64,000 nucleotides of DNA. It comes from CAVSJA01 sp963728145. GTDB lineage: Bacteria; Bacteroidota; Bacteroidia; Chitinophagales; Chitinophagaceae. Shown here piece by piece: positions 1 to 7,984 of the stretch; the stretch's first letter is position 1, and every line of letters starts with the position of its first letter. The DNA is taken from contig CAVSJA010000004.1 in the NCBI GenBank assembly GCA_963728145.1, positions 1 through 64,000 on the forward strand, written 5' to 3'. The notes below the pieces were generated by a model, which saw only the letters and a list, made by a program, of their open reading frames with translations, did no database searches and was not told where the DNA came from. Position numbers and translations under genes: made by a program.

Positions 1-75
1 GGAGCTACCTGTTTGTAGCAATCGCGTTTTTTATTAACCCCATTTCATTGCCCCGTAGGGGCTGCCTGTTAAACC
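1..75. repeat. REP/REPIN-like repeat, cut by the window edge
   Basis: The stretch has the motif CTACCTGTTTGTAGCAA followed by a CCCCATTTCATTGCCCC arm, a GGGGC palindrome centre and GCCTGTTAAA. The same two-part architecture recurs at 26951-27035, beside the REP-associated transposase gene at 26018-26479, with a partial copy at 26633-26713. This copy starts inside the first REP unit, so the left end lies outside the window. The pairing of two oppositely arranged REP palindromes is the layout called a REPIN. It also overlaps the apparent 5' extension of the TetR reading frame, which argues that the extension is not coding. Confidence 0.7.
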
Positions 76-128
76 GTTCGCAGCCATGCCGATTACGAAT
101 CCACCCACAAAATTCTTTTGGATTATTC

Positions 129-140
129 GACCGATCGGTC
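129..140. promoter_or_regulatory. Perfect 12-bp palindrome, probable TetR operator upstream of the regulator gene
   Basis: GACCGATCGGTC is a perfect palindrome ending 15 bases before the chosen ATG of the TetR gene at 156. Its half-site GACCG is identical to that of the palindrome at 835-846 in front of the next operon. Position and symmetry fit autorepression by the adjacent TetR protein. Confidence 0.7.
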
Positions 141-155
141 TATATTTGGGCTGCA

Positions 156-752
156 ATGCTGACCAAATCTGAAAAGACCAAGCAAATGATAATTGAAAAG
201 GCGGCTCCGCTTTTCAATACAAAAGGCTATGCTGGCACCACAATGAATGATATCATGAAGGTGACCGGCCTGGCAAAGGGCGGGCTTTATGGCAATTTCA
301 CCAACAAGGATGAGATCGCGGCATTGGCATTTGAATATTCTTATAATAAAGTCAAAACAGACTTATTATTCAAGATAAAACAGCAACCCGGCACCCTCGG
401 AAAATTAAACGCAATAATTAATTTTTATAAAAATTATGCGGTACGCCCAACGATTGAAGGCGGCTGTCCCCTCATGAATACCGCTGTGGACGCAGATGAT
501 GCCTATCCCTTCCTGAAGAAAAGAGCGAAGCAGGCGCTGAATGACCTGTTGAATGGCTTGCAACAGATCCTGGAGAATGGAATTAAATTTGGTGAACTAA
601 AGGATACGATCAATGCCCGCAAAGAGGCTGAAATCATCTTTGCACAGATTGAAGGAGGACTGATGATGGCAAAGGTTTCTGATGATGCGAAGCTTTTGTA
701 CAGTGTGATGGATAATCTGAAGCACTATATCGAGACCCACTTGAAGAAATAA
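156..752 (+). CDS. TetR/AcrR family transcriptional regulator
   Basis: A 198-aa one-component repressor that would bind DNA as a dimer and release it when a small ligand binds the C-terminal domain. The N-terminal helix-turn-helix is plain: residues about 5-50 include the family pattern AAPLFNTKGYAGTTMNDI and GLAKGGLYGNFTNKDE. The remaining 145 residues are helical, as expected for the ligand domain (TetR_C-like); CPLMNTAVDADD around residues 108-119 resembles the YcdC/RutR-like subgroup. The frame stays open upstream to position 48, but that part lies in a REP repeat and across the palindrome at 129-140, so I chose the ATG at 156. The next genes, a secreted protein and a thioesterase, lie downstream behind a second copy of the palindrome and are the likely targets. 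The ligand cannot be read from sequence. Confidence 0.9.
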   Translation: MLTKSEKTKQMIIEKAAPLFNTKGYAGTTMNDIMKVTGLAKGGLYGNFTNKDEIAALAFEYSYNKVKTDLLFKIKQQPGTLGKLNAIINFYKNYAVRPTIEGGCPLMNTAVDADDAYPFLKKRAKQALNDLLNGLQQILENGIKFGELKDTINARKEAEIIFAQIEGGLMMAKVSDDAKLLYSVMDNLKHYIETHLKK

Positions 753-834
753 TCCCGCCTTATTGAATACTTCAAATAATGTGTCATCAAAGGATGACGC
801 AATCGGTATTATTAATTTTTTTTCTAATATAAAA

Positions 835-846
835 GACCGTACGGTC
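835..846. promoter_or_regulatory. Perfect 12-bp palindrome, probable TetR operator before the secreted protein/thioesterase operon
   Basis: GACCGTACGGTC lies 38 bases before the start of the gene at 885, in an AT-rich stretch expected to hold the promoter. It shares GACCG...CGGTC with the site at 129-140, differing only in the two central bases, and both are followed by TAT. This supports control by the upstream TetR gene. Confidence 0.7.
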
Positions 847-884
847 TATTTTATGCTATTTTTCATTATTTAAAATAAACTCAC

Positions 885-1469
885 ATGTCACGCATTAAAC
901 CTTTCCTATTCGCTGCGCTATTCGCCAGCATTACTGCATCTGCTCAACCATCTGCAAATTCAAATGTTCCGGATGGATTTAAAGCAGGAACCATCATAAC
1001 CGCAGAGCATTCTTATCTGCAGGGTCATATTAAAGATAATATCAAAAAGAATTCTGAAGTATTGGTGATCACTCCTGATGGAATGATGAGAAAGTACAAG
1101 GCTTCGCAAGTTTCTGAAGTCACGATCGACAATACACAATTCATTGCTGATGGGAACGCATTTTATAAAGTAGTAAGTGAAGGTCCGAAAGTTAAGCTGT
1201 TGCAAAAAGCCAGCGCAGGTGGAGATAGGATTGAATACAATGGAGCCGAACCAATCATTATCAGTGGCGGAGTTGGAAACTTTGAGGATTATTTTATTCA
1301 AAACCATGGAGAGAAAAGACTTCAGCTTGCGAAGAAAAGAGAACTCAAAAAGTTTGCAGAACAGTGGGGAAAAGAATGTCCCGCAATTGCTGAGAAAGTG
1401 AAAGCCGGTGCTGTTGAACTATCGGAGATCGTGCAATTGGTAAATATTTATAATTCATGTGGTCAATAA
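885..1469 (+). CDS. Secreted protein of unknown function
   Basis: A 194-aa protein with a clear signal peptide (MSRIKPFLFAALFASITASAQ, cleavage after about residue 20). The mature part has alternating beta-type segments (ITAEHSYLQGHI, EVLVITPDGMMRKYKASQV) and a charged helical C-terminus with two cysteines (WGKECPAI and NSCGQ at the end). I do not recognise the family. The N-terminal half, with short strands about how a value is stored or displayed on a surface, resembles small periplasmic beta domains of Bacteroidota but I cannot name one. It begins 38 bases after a TetR-type palindrome and ends 10 bases before the thioesterase, so the two are probably cotranscribed and controlled by the TetR gene at 156-752. 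Confidence 0.75.
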   Translation: MSRIKPFLFAALFASITASAQPSANSNVPDGFKAGTIITAEHSYLQGHIKDNIKKNSEVLVITPDGMMRKYKASQVSEVTIDNTQFIADGNAFYKVVSEGPKVKLLQKASAGGDRIEYNGAEPIIISGGVGNFEDYFIQNHGEKRLQLAKKRELKKFAEQWGKECPAIAEKVKAGAVELSEIVQLVNIYNSCGQ

Positions 1470-1479
1470 TTTTTCAAAG

Positions 1480-1965
1480 ATGAAAACCATTGAAGCAAAA
1501 TCATCCTATATCGTGCGGTTCAATGATTGTGATCCGCTGGCGCACCTGAACAATTCAAAGTATCTGGATTACATGCTCAATGCCCGCGAAGATCATTTGC
1601 GTGATGTATGGAACCTGGAATTACTGGATTACCACAAGCAAGGATTTAGTTGGGTAGTAAGCAATCATGAAATTCAATACCTGCGTCCCGCCTTATACAA
1701 TGAGAAAATTTCCATTCATTCAAGTTTGATCGAATTGGGTGATTCCTATGTGACCGTTGAAATGCGGATGATGGATGAACATTCAAAGAGCTTGAAGGCA
1801 TTGATGTGGACGAAATTCACTTGTGTAAATGTTAAGACTGGAAAGCGCCAATCGCATCCGGAAGAGTTTATGGAGCTGGCCAGGGATCTGGTGAACAGCG
1901 AAGTGAATCTGTCCGCGGGATTGAAGGCGAGACTTGGGGATTTTTTGGGGGAGAAGGTTGGATGA
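1480..1965 (+). CDS. Acyl-CoA thioesterase, 4HBT hotdog family
   Basis: A 161-aa hotdog-fold protein likely to hydrolyse acyl-CoA or acyl-ACP thioesters in the cytoplasm. The diagnostic N-terminal motif is present: RFNDCDPLAHLNNSKYLDY at about residues 13-31, where Asp of the DxDPxxHxNN motif is the expected catalytic residue of YbgC/FadM-like enzymes. Length fits the family. The frame is open 21 bases upstream, but the ATG at 1480 follows an AAAGA stretch and gives the usual short N-terminus. The gene follows the secreted-protein gene closely. The last codons (EKVG) and the stop are formed by the start of a GGTTGACAA tandem array, so the natural C-terminus may have been altered by the repeat. 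Confidence 0.88.
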   Translation: MKTIEAKSSYIVRFNDCDPLAHLNNSKYLDYMLNAREDHLRDVWNLELLDYHKQGFSWVVSNHEIQYLRPALYNEKISIHSSLIELGDSYVTVEMRMMDEHSKSLKALMWTKFTCVNVKTGKRQSHPEEFMELARDLVNSEVNLSAGLKARLGDFLGEKVG

Positions 1966-2020
1966 GAAGGTTGACAAGGTTGACAAGGTTGACAGGGTTG
2001 ACAGGGTTGACAAGATTAAC
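1951..2020. repeat. Tandem array of a 9-bp GGTTGACAA/G unit
   Basis: About six units of GGTTGACAA or GGTTGACAG run from the last codons of the thioesterase gene into the intergenic space. The same unit reappears at 2872-2935 and in a large self-complementary array at 32992-33151. In the opposite reading direction it would encode STLSTLSTL, which is a shadow and not a gene. Confidence 0.85.
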
Positions 2021-2044
2021 GTATTGTTGATGGGTCGCAGGTGG

Positions 2045-2122
2045 CAAATAGCCACGGAGTACATGGGAGCACGGAATTCTTTTCCGTGTCTCCGTGTCCT
2101 CCGTGGCTATGTTTTTTTGCTA
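2045..2122. terminator. Long hairpin with 29-bp arms followed by a T run
   Basis: The arms start at ATAGCCACGGAG and end at CTCCGTGGCTAT, with loop TTCT-like sequence in the middle and only a few mismatches; GTTTTTTT follows. It sits between the thioesterase and the lipoprotein gene and could end the first operon. The CCACGGAG core is also present as a single copy near 22633, so this may be a dispersed repeat recruited as a terminator. Confidence 0.6.
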
Positions 2123-2217
2123 GGAGGCAAGTGTAGACAATTTCGAAATATTGTACATTTGGTCACTCCGCCTTTTAAGACTATCCGTCAATTCCTTCAA
2201 ACCTTAAACCCTCCGGT

Positions 2218-2868
2218 ATGAATAAACCTATACTATTATTTGCGACAGCTTTATCATTTACGTTTATTTCATGCATTCAGCCGAAAAATAAATCAGATGT
2301 GAAATCAACAACAACTGAAACGCAAGCAGCAACTACCCAAACTCCTGAAGCTTCCGGACAGCCACCAGTGTTAGTAAATGGAGTGGCATTAACTGCTCAA
2401 CAACTACAGGTCTTTCAAAAAACTTATGGAATCATCCCCAAGCCTGGCGACTATTGGTATGATCGGGTAAGCGGACTATATGGTATGATGGGTTATCCTG
2501 CATTGGGCTTTTTGTATGCAGGTCATGATTTTGCTCCATTGGCATCTAATGTTTCGAATGGTAATACCGGTGTTTTCATTAATGGAAGACAATTGCCCCA
2601 ATCCGAATGGTTATTATTGAGTCAGATTATTGGAGCTTATGTACAACAAGGAAGGTATTGGCTCAATAGCCAGGGTTTCGCCGGATATGAAGGAAATCCT
2701 AATCCAACCTTGAATTTATTCTTACTTGCTCAACAAAATAATTTCCAGGGAGGAAATAGTAATAATGGAGATAATTTCTGGAGTTCGCGATTCAGTGCAG
2801 GTAACTCAAGTGGAAATTCTGGATATGTGAGTGTGCCCGGGTATGGGCCGGTGGGGTACGGGGATTGA
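2218..2868 (+). CDS. Lipoprotein of unknown function with YWYD motif
   Basis: A 216-aa protein with a type II signal peptide; the lipobox is FTFISC with Cys19 as the lipidated residue. A Thr/Gln-rich linker (residues about 28-50) leads to a compact domain with GIIPKPGDYWYDRVSGLYGMMG and HDFAPLASNVSNGNTGVFI. The C-terminus is rich in Gly, Asn and Ser and ends in VPGYGPVGYGD. I have seen the PGxYWYDxxSG pattern in hypothetical proteins but cannot attach a function. It has its own intergenic region on both sides and does not look like part of an operon. A GGTTGACAG array begins six bases after its stop. Confidence 0.75.
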   Translation: MNKPILLFATALSFTFISCIQPKNKSDVKSTTTETQAATTQTPEASGQPPVLVNGVALTAQQLQVFQKTYGIIPKPGDYWYDRVSGLYGMMGYPALGFLYAGHDFAPLASNVSNGNTGVFINGRQLPQSEWLLLSQIIGAYVQQGRYWLNSQGFAGYEGNPNPTLNLFLLAQQNNFQGGNSNNGDNFWSSRFSAGNSSGNSGYVSVPGYGPVGYGD

Positions 2869-2871
2869 GGG

Positions 2872-2938
2872 AAGGTTGACAGGGTTGACAAGGTTGTTCC
2901 CGCTTTCGCGGGAATGACGGGTTGACAGGGTTGGTGGT
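2872..2938. repeat. GGTTGACAG units flanking an inverted CCCGC...GCGGG repeat
   Basis: Two GGTTGACA units, then TTCCCGCTTTCGCGGGAATGAC, a hairpin-forming dispersed repeat, then two more units. The CCCGC hairpin core is found again near 3608-3637 in the opposite orientation (GTCATTCCCGCGAAGG). Confidence 0.75.
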
Positions 2939-3442
2939 TATAACATAGAAACTATTTTTTCTGAAATCTTTTTGAATTCTGCTTCAGAGGATTTGCTTGT
3001 TACCTTATTTAATTTCATTCGAATCATCTTTGCGCCTTTCCTTGCAAGTACGAAATAAAAGTTTGTGTTATCAGTATGGTAATAGGCTTCATCGCCTACT
3101 CCTTTCCAAATCTGAAACCCCTCGTGAGTTTGATTACCGGTTTTTATTTCATTATAAACTCGCTTCGCTGCAGAATCATACTTATATTCCTCATACATAA
3201 AATATAAATTCACCTCCCTGCCGCTTTTCGGATCTTTTGCATCAGCCCTGTAAGCGGTCTTATAGAATCTTAAGATTGTCTTTGGTTTCCGTTATGCTTT
3301 CCGTTTTCTTGCCCGATTCGCCGAATATTTTTTCCGCGTCTTTCAATGAAAGAAGATCCTCATCACTTTTCGTATTAACTGATTGACTATAACCAACCAA
3401 ACTAGTCAGCAGCAAGGCAGCGATTATGCTTTTCATACACAA
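2938..3442 (-). pseudogene. Secreted protein gene split by a one-base frameshift
   Basis: Two reading frames on the minus strand join into one plausible protein of about 167 aa. The first (3442-3260) has a signal peptide, MKSIIAALLLTSLVGYSQS, and a helical segment. It stops at 3260, but the other frame, entered by skipping one base between roughly 3262 and 3300, reads TILRFYKTAYRADAKDPKSG and continues into NLYFMYEEYKYDSAAKRVYN to a normal end at 2938. The full span is 505 bases, which is 3n+1, as expected for one inserted base. The second half has only a GTG in its own frame (3213), so it is not an independent gene. The family is not recognised; the motif IWKGVGDEAYYHTDNTNFYF suggests a small periplasmic domain. 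A sequencing error would look the same. Confidence 0.65.
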
Positions 3443-3547
3443 AGTTTTGGAATGAAATAAATTCTCAATGAAGGTAAGACTTTGCTATGGGTAGCGCTCT
3501 TGCACTTGACCAAATTCATATGAGCCTTGACGAACGGGACTCACAGC

Positions 3548-3692
3548 GGTTTGGGTTGATTGGTTAATTGGTTGATTAGTTGATTGGGAGGAAATCGCAA
3601 GTCTAACCTAGTCAACCGTCATTCCCGCGAAGGCGGGAACAACCAATTAACCAATCAACCTCACGAAGCTTCGGGACAACCAATCAACTGCC
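3548..3692. repeat. Self-complementary array of TTGATTGGT-type units around a CCCGC hairpin
   Basis: The left part repeats TTGATTGGTTAATTGG and the right part its complement CCAATTAACCAATCAA, so the two halves can pair; GTCATTCCCGCGAAGG in the middle forms its own stem. It fills the gap before the VOC-family gene. Confidence 0.8.
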
Positions 3693-3698
3693 CCAAAA

Positions 3699-4112
3699 AT
3701 GCTACCTTTTGCCAAAGTAAAACAGAAAACCATGCTTACTCCCATGTTAACCGTAAAAAACGGGGATGCTGCGCTTAGCTATTATGAAAAGGCATTGGGT
3801 GCAACGATCGTTGAGCGGATCGACGATCCGGATGGAAAATTGATGATTGCTATTCTATCCATCAACGGTTCAAATTTTTTCGTTTCTGAAGAAGTGCTGG
3901 AAAATCAAAACCTCAGTCCTGAATCGCTTTCTGGAAATACAACAGTTCGATTGGAACTGGAAGTTGCGGATCCAGATGGCTTTGCGAAGAATGCGATTGC
4001 TGGAGGTGCTAAGGAAATGTTTCCTGTTCAGGATCGTGAATATGGCCGTCGCGACGGACGTATCGTTGATCCTTTCGGGCATCAGTGGGTGATGGGCAGG
4101 GGTTTGGAGTGA
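3699..4112 (+). CDS. VOC-family (glyoxalase/PhnB-like) protein
   Basis: A 137-aa single-module vicinal-oxygen-chelate protein. The N-terminal beta-alpha-beta half reads TPMLTVKNGDAALSYYEKAL, and the C-terminal half has AKEMFPVQDREYGRRDGRIV followed by DPFGHQWVMG, the usual end of PhnB-like proteins. These are often called 28-kDa-like or PhnB but most have no known substrate; the module can bind metal and act in detoxification or antibiotic resistance. The alternative ATG at 3732 would also give a complete domain; no clear ribosome site decides, because the upstream DNA is a repeat array. It converges with the secreted gene ending at 4113. Confidence 0.85.
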   Translation: MLPFAKVKQKTMLTPMLTVKNGDAALSYYEKALGATIVERIDDPDGKLMIAILSINGSNFFVSEEVLENQNLSPESLSGNTTVRLELEVADPDGFAKNAIAGGAKEMFPVQDREYGRRDGRIVDPFGHQWVMGRGLE

Positions 4113-4727
4113 TTATTTTTTGCATTTAAAGTCCAGCCAAAGTTTGTTCAGATTAATCCAGTTGTTATGTGTAGTTGGTTTCGGGGATAGTTGATAGAAT
4201 ACTACCGTTTTATTTTCTTCCGTGCAACGCCTGAGATGTACAACAGCATTTAGTGTGAGTGGTTTCTGCGTCATATAATCGACCATTTCAATCGTTCCGC
4301 TAAACGATTTCAAGTCGCCCTTTGCAGTTTTGGTTTCTTTAAAACTTGTTTTTACCGGTATTCGTTTTTCGGCGGGAACATTGTTAGCTACAGCTAGTCC
4401 CGCATAGTAAGCCTTTAAGTTGGATTCAATGATTGCAGCATCAAAATTTGGCGTACCATCCAGCCACCACAAAAAGGCATAGGTCCAGTATTCATCACTC
4501 TTCGCATTTGCCCAACCGGGAGTAAAACGAATATCTTCAACGCCTTTGTAATTTATAGATGGAGCGAAGCTGATGGGAACAAGAAATCGTTCGAATGTAA
4601 AACCTTCCGGAATGGAAAGATGATAAGGAGCTTCCCATTTGTGGCCGTCAAATTCTTGTTTATTTACTTCCTGTGCTGATAATCTTAAGAAAGCAACACT
4701 TAGTATGATTGCTATGAAGTACTTCAT
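4113..4727 (-). CDS. Secreted protein of unknown function
   Basis: A 204-aa protein with signal peptide MKYFIAIILSVAFLRLSAQ. The mature part is rich in aromatic residues and has WEAPYHLSIPEGFTFERF and SDEYWTYAFLWWLDGTPNFD, followed by a mixed alpha/beta region ending in LWLDFKCKK. It reads as a soluble periplasmic protein. I do not recognise the family. It stands alone and ends one base after the convergent VOC gene. Confidence 0.7.
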   Translation of the reverse strand: MKYFIAIILSVAFLRLSAQEVNKQEFDGHKWEAPYHLSIPEGFTFERFLVPISFAPSINYKGVEDIRFTPGWANAKSDEYWTYAFLWWLDGTPNFDAAIIESNLKAYYAGLAVANNVPAEKRIPVKTSFKETKTAKGDLKSFSGTIEMVDYMTQKPLTLNAVVHLRRCTEENKTVVFYQLSPKPTTHNNWINLNKLWLDFKCKK

Positions 4728-4778
4728 CCTACGAATTTATCCAAATTAGTTCGAGCTTATTTGAAAACTATGAGTCTT

Positions 4779-5198
4779 TTATAACCCGATTCTTAATGTA
4801 ATCGTTGGCTGTGCCGGAATTGCGTAATTGCCAGCCACAGGCAATTGAATGCGCTGATGACCCATTGAAATTGATGCTGCTTTCTTTCTGTGGATCTTTG
4901 CATCAATAAAGTAGGGTACACTGACCAGCATTATTACTCCTCCGGCCAGGCCAATAAGCGGTCCAATCAAATCTTTTGAGTCCAGGTAACCATTTGGACT
5001 AACGAGGTCCGCACTTGTTATGTAGAGTCCAGCAATGGCAACGGTTGCTCCGGTCCCTAGCAAAATCCAGGCGGTGTTTCTATTTTTTTTACTCTTAGCT
5101 AAATAGTAATCCTTTGTCAGGGCCGAATCTTTTAATCTTTGACTATAGGAATCTATAGCCAGGAAAAACAAACTGAGAGTAAGCAGTATATTCTTCAT
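4779..5198 (-). CDS. Small secreted/membrane protein, paralogue of the next gene
   Basis: A 139-aa protein: signal peptide (MKNILLTLSLFFLAIDSYSQ), a KDYYLAKSKKNRNTAW segment, then two hydrophobic segments with a glycine-rich turn (TGATVAIAGLYI and GLAGGVIMLVSVPYF), then a C-terminal tail SMGHQRIQLPVAGNYAIPAQ and PTITLRIGL. The tail and the KDYYxxKSKxxxTAWxLLG block are nearly the same in the protein at 5373-5789, so the two are tandem duplicates. Function unknown; the C-terminal strand ending in a hydrophobic residue hints at envelope localisation. Only 175 bases separate the two. Confidence 0.75.
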   Translation of the reverse strand: MKNILLTLSLFFLAIDSYSQRLKDSALTKDYYLAKSKKNRNTAWILLGTGATVAIAGLYITSADLVSPNGYLDSKDLIGPLIGLAGGVIMLVSVPYFIDAKIHRKKAASISMGHQRIQLPVAGNYAIPAQPTITLRIGL

Positions 5199-5372
5199 AA
5201 CTCTATTTTTTAGTATAAAGCTTTGAAGTAATCAGTGTTACAAATTTTTTCGGGCTTAACAAAAAGTTAGGATAATTCCTACTTCTTTAAAGATCTATTC
5301 CTTTGAGGAGACCTGATATAACCCGTTGATTTTTCGTGTGGTTATTGAAGTGAGGAAGTATTTATCGGCATT

Positions 5373-5789
5373 TTATAACCCGATCCTTAGCGTAATCGTT
5401 GGTTGTGCATGAGTTGCGTTGTTGCCGGTTACCGGTAATTTTATGCGTTGATGACCCATGGTAATACTTGCTGCTTTTTTCTTGTTTCTTTCTGCATCTG
5501 TAAAATACGATATGCTAAGCGCCATCATGACGACCCCGCCCAGGGTGACGATTACGCCACCCGCAGTTATTTCTTTTACATCGTCCTGGCTTGTCCACGA
5601 GTCATGGATCGCGTATACACCACCCGCAGTTAGAGCAGCACCTCCGCCAAGCAAAAGCCAGGCGATGGTTTTCTTTTCCTTACTCTTTTCCATATAGTAG
5701 TCCTTTGTATGGGTTGAATCCTTGAGTTGCTGGCTGAACAATTGTGCTGCCAGGAAAAATAATGCAAAAAGAAGCAGAATTTTTTTCAT
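5373..5789 (-). CDS. Small secreted/membrane protein, paralogue of the previous gene
   Basis: A 138-aa protein with signal peptide MKKILLLFALFFLAAQLFSQ, then KDYYMEKSKEKKTIAWLLLG, two hydrophobic segments (GGAALTAGGVYAI and GGVIVTLGGVVMMALSISYF) and the tail TMGHQRIKLPVTGNNATHAQ and PTITLRIGL. The layout and tail match the protein at 4779-5198, while the loop between the hydrophobic segments differs, as after tandem duplication and divergence. No family name can be given from sequence reading alone. Confidence 0.75.
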   Translation of the reverse strand: MKKILLLFALFFLAAQLFSQQLKDSTHTKDYYMEKSKEKKTIAWLLLGGGAALTAGGVYAIHDSWTSQDDVKEITAGGVIVTLGGVVMMALSISYFTDAERNKKKAASITMGHQRIKLPVTGNNATHAQPTITLRIGL

Positions 5790-5937
5790 GCTTTCATTTT
5801 AGATTGTACATAAAATTCAAAGTTAAATAGCTTCGTTTCGAACAAAGAACATGCGGTATCTAAAGAGATATTTTGAAAGAAAGACAGTGTCACCTGGGGT
5901 AATGATGCTCAGCGAAGAAAAAATCCTCTTTTCAGAA

Positions 5938-6834
5938 TTACTTGTTCTTCAAAAGTTGTAGAACCTTATCAAGGTTCCCTTTAATTATATAAGTTTTGAG
6001 CCTCAGGCTTTGTTTCTCACCAGGTTTTAATGAAACAGAAGGATCCGCGTGTTGACAGGTTCTTTCTGGATTTGTCCATAAGTTTCCTGTTTCACTTGTG
6101 TAAGTTGCCACGACCCATTTTTTATCGTGAGATAAAGTGACAATTAAAGGTTGATCAACTTTTCGGGACTTGTAGTATCTCGTTATTCCATCCTCAGCTT
6201 TTTCCATTCGTTTTTCAGGAACTGGCCAGGTATAAGAAACGAGGTAGCGACAAGGCAACCATTTCCCCAGTCCCATGGTAAGTCGTTGCGGCGTTTCGGA
6301 TGCCAGCAATTCGAAACCATTGGAATGATGGACATAGGTTCTCTCCAACAACGTATCTGAAAAGACAGAATACAATTTCACGCAGGTTACGGCCTGGAAA
6401 TGTTTGTAGGGTATTGTGGAATTATTGATGAATGTATAAATGAAGGACACGCCAATTGAATCCATTGTAGCACGGGCAGTCATTTTAATATTCCCATTCA
6501 AAGTAGTTTCATATGTCATTGCATTTCCTTCAATCTTCCACTCAGGAACTGTTCTTCGGTTTGAGTTTCCTCTGGTAACAAGATATAGGTGTTCAATGCG
6601 ATTGGTCTTCTCATTCAAACCTGTAACGTGTTCTGGAAATTCGATTTCGATTCCCCGATTGGTAGTCGGCTGACCGGGTAGAAGAATCTTCAGTAGGGGA
6701 AAAGTTTTGTTGGTGACGATGAGTTTTATGCCGGATTGAGGTTGAGTAAGCGTCAATTGAGTCTGGGCAAATAATGAGTTTATAGAAAAAAGGAGATTGT
6801 AACACAATAACCAGTATTTGACTTTCCTAGACAT
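5938..6834 (-). CDS. Secreted protein of unknown function, beta-rich
   Basis: A 298-aa protein with a signal peptide ending at SLFAQ (residue about 24). The mature protein is almost entirely beta-type sequence (TLTQPQSGIKLIVTNKTFPL, KMTARATMDSIGVSFIYTFI) with HADPSVSLKPGEKQSLRLKT near the end, a pattern seen in galactose-mutarotase-like folds where a long beta sandwich is closed by a strand that sets the scale of the solution. This fold suggestion is a guess. It is monocistronic as far as can be seen, with a stretch of about 100 bases to the next minus gene. Confidence 0.65.
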   Translation of the reverse strand: MSRKVKYWLLCYNLLFSINSLFAQTQLTLTQPQSGIKLIVTNKTFPLLKILLPGQPTTNRGIEIEFPEHVTGLNEKTNRIEHLYLVTRGNSNRRTVPEWKIEGNAMTYETTLNGNIKMTARATMDSIGVSFIYTFINNSTIPYKHFQAVTCVKLYSVFSDTLLERTYVHHSNGFELLASETPQRLTMGLGKWLPCRYLVSYTWPVPEKRMEKAEDGITRYYKSRKVDQPLIVTLSHDKKWVVATYTSETGNLWTNPERTCQHADPSVSLKPGEKQSLRLKTYIIKGNLDKVLQLLKNK

Positions 6835-6935
6835 TTCAACCTAATTATAGTGATCGTAAAATTAAGCGTTAGGTCTGGATCCCATATCCATCGGAGCAGT
6901 TTTAGGCTTCCTCCTGTTTGTTATTTGATTAACTG

Positions 6936-7295
6936 CTAAGATTGGTCCCTCCATGAATGACCATTTCTACATTGTTTGGCTGCCGGAGTTCTGGAAAGAA
7001 CACCGCAGATCGGACATGTATTAAAGGTTACTGTTTCCGGATGTTCACTTAGTATTCTACTTGCTGTTCTGATCTCAAACGTTTCATAACCATCTTTTAA
7101 GAGGTTAAGAACTTCGGGATCGTCTGAAATCCAACCTTTTTTTATTAAATCTTCTTTTACTCTGACAAGTCTATTGGGGTCATTTGAAAAATTCATTTTG
7201 GTAAATGTGGAAGAATGAATCAACGCCCTTGATTCCGCGGATGTCAAAAGATAAGAAAAATATTGGATGATATATCTGGCTCTTTCCTGGTCCAA
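6936..7295 (-). CDS. Hypothetical cytosolic protein with C-terminal zinc-ribbon-like motif
   Basis: A 119-aa protein without signal peptide. The N-terminal three quarters are helical (MDQERARYIIQYFSYLLTSA). The C-terminus has CPICGVLSRTPAAKQCRNGH, that is CxxC followed by CxxGH, which would bind one zinc ion. It lies in a run of short, unrelated, cytosolic minus-strand genes (6.9-10.6 kb) that includes a SUKH protein. No specific function is recognised. Confidence 0.65.
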   Translation of the reverse strand: MDQERARYIIQYFSYLLTSAESRALIHSSTFTKMNFSNDPNRLVRVKEDLIKKGWISDDPEVLNLLKDGYETFEIRTASRILSEHPETVTFNTCPICGVLSRTPAAKQCRNGHSWRDQS

Positions 7296-7343
7296 AGGAG
7301 AATTGAGTTGGTGCCTGGAATCATTAAGTAAACCCGGTTTGTT

Positions 7344-7856
7344 TTAATTTGTTTTCATATTGACGTCAATCCATTCTTCAATTCTGTTTTCGTCATCAAA
7401 TTTGGCCAGTCTCTCCATCTTTTTGTCATTTTTAATTCCGTATCCTGCCCTATAAACCCAAACCATATCCTGGAGTGCTGCTTTGTGTTTTGCCCGGACG
7501 TTTTTTGAATAATTATTTTCCAAAACAAATCTTGCACAACCTGCCATATAAAGGATCATCATTCCCGGGTTCCTATTTTCAAAGTCCATAATTGCCGGAG
7601 TAATTTCGACATTGACTGTGGGGCTTCCGTTGATCCATGCAATAACGAAAGCCGAAACTTCCTTACGTTTATCTTCCTGTTCCTTGAGCGGTGTTTCTTT
7701 CAACCATATTGCCGCTTCGATAATATCTTTTTCGTACTTCGCATAATCGGCAATTGATTTTAACTCGTATCCTTTTGGAACTTCGAAGTCTTGAGCATTT
7801 AAGTTGATGGATAAGAACAAAAGCAAGGCAAGGCCTGCGGATTGTAGGATTCTCAT
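7344..7856 (-). CDS. Secreted helical protein of unknown function
   Basis: A 170-aa protein with signal peptide MRILQSAGLALLLFLSINLNAQ. The mature part is charged and helical (ADYAKYEKDIIEAAIWLKET, MILYMAGCARFVLENNYSKN). It looks like a small helical-repeat periplasmic protein. No family recognised. It sits 48 bases from the gene at 6936-7295, which is transcribed in the same direction, so the two may be cotranscribed. Confidence 0.65.
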   Translation of the reverse strand: MRILQSAGLALLLFLSINLNAQDFEVPKGYELKSIADYAKYEKDIIEAAIWLKETPLKEQEDKRKEVSAFVIAWINGSPTVNVEITPAIMDFENRNPGMMILYMAGCARFVLENNYSKNVRAKHKAALQDMVWVYRAGYGIKNDKKMERLAKFDDENRIEEWIDVNMKTN

Positions 7857-7984
7857 GTTATGGCGTTTATCGTGAATTGGGATTTAAAAGTAGATTTTTT
7901 CTCTAACAAGTAGGAATAGGGGCAAAATTTAACAATGTAATAAGAGGATACCTGTACCAACTCGAAAGATGTTTTATCTTTCAT

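Noticed and set aside
48..155. 36-codon N-terminal extension of the TetR protein
   Set aside because: It lies in a REP repeat and across the operator palindrome; TetR proteins start close to the helix-turn-helix.
1783..2064. Minus-strand frame with a STLSTLSTL repeat
   Set aside because: It is the complement of the GGTTGACAA array and the end of the thioesterase gene; the repeat protein sequence comes only from the array.
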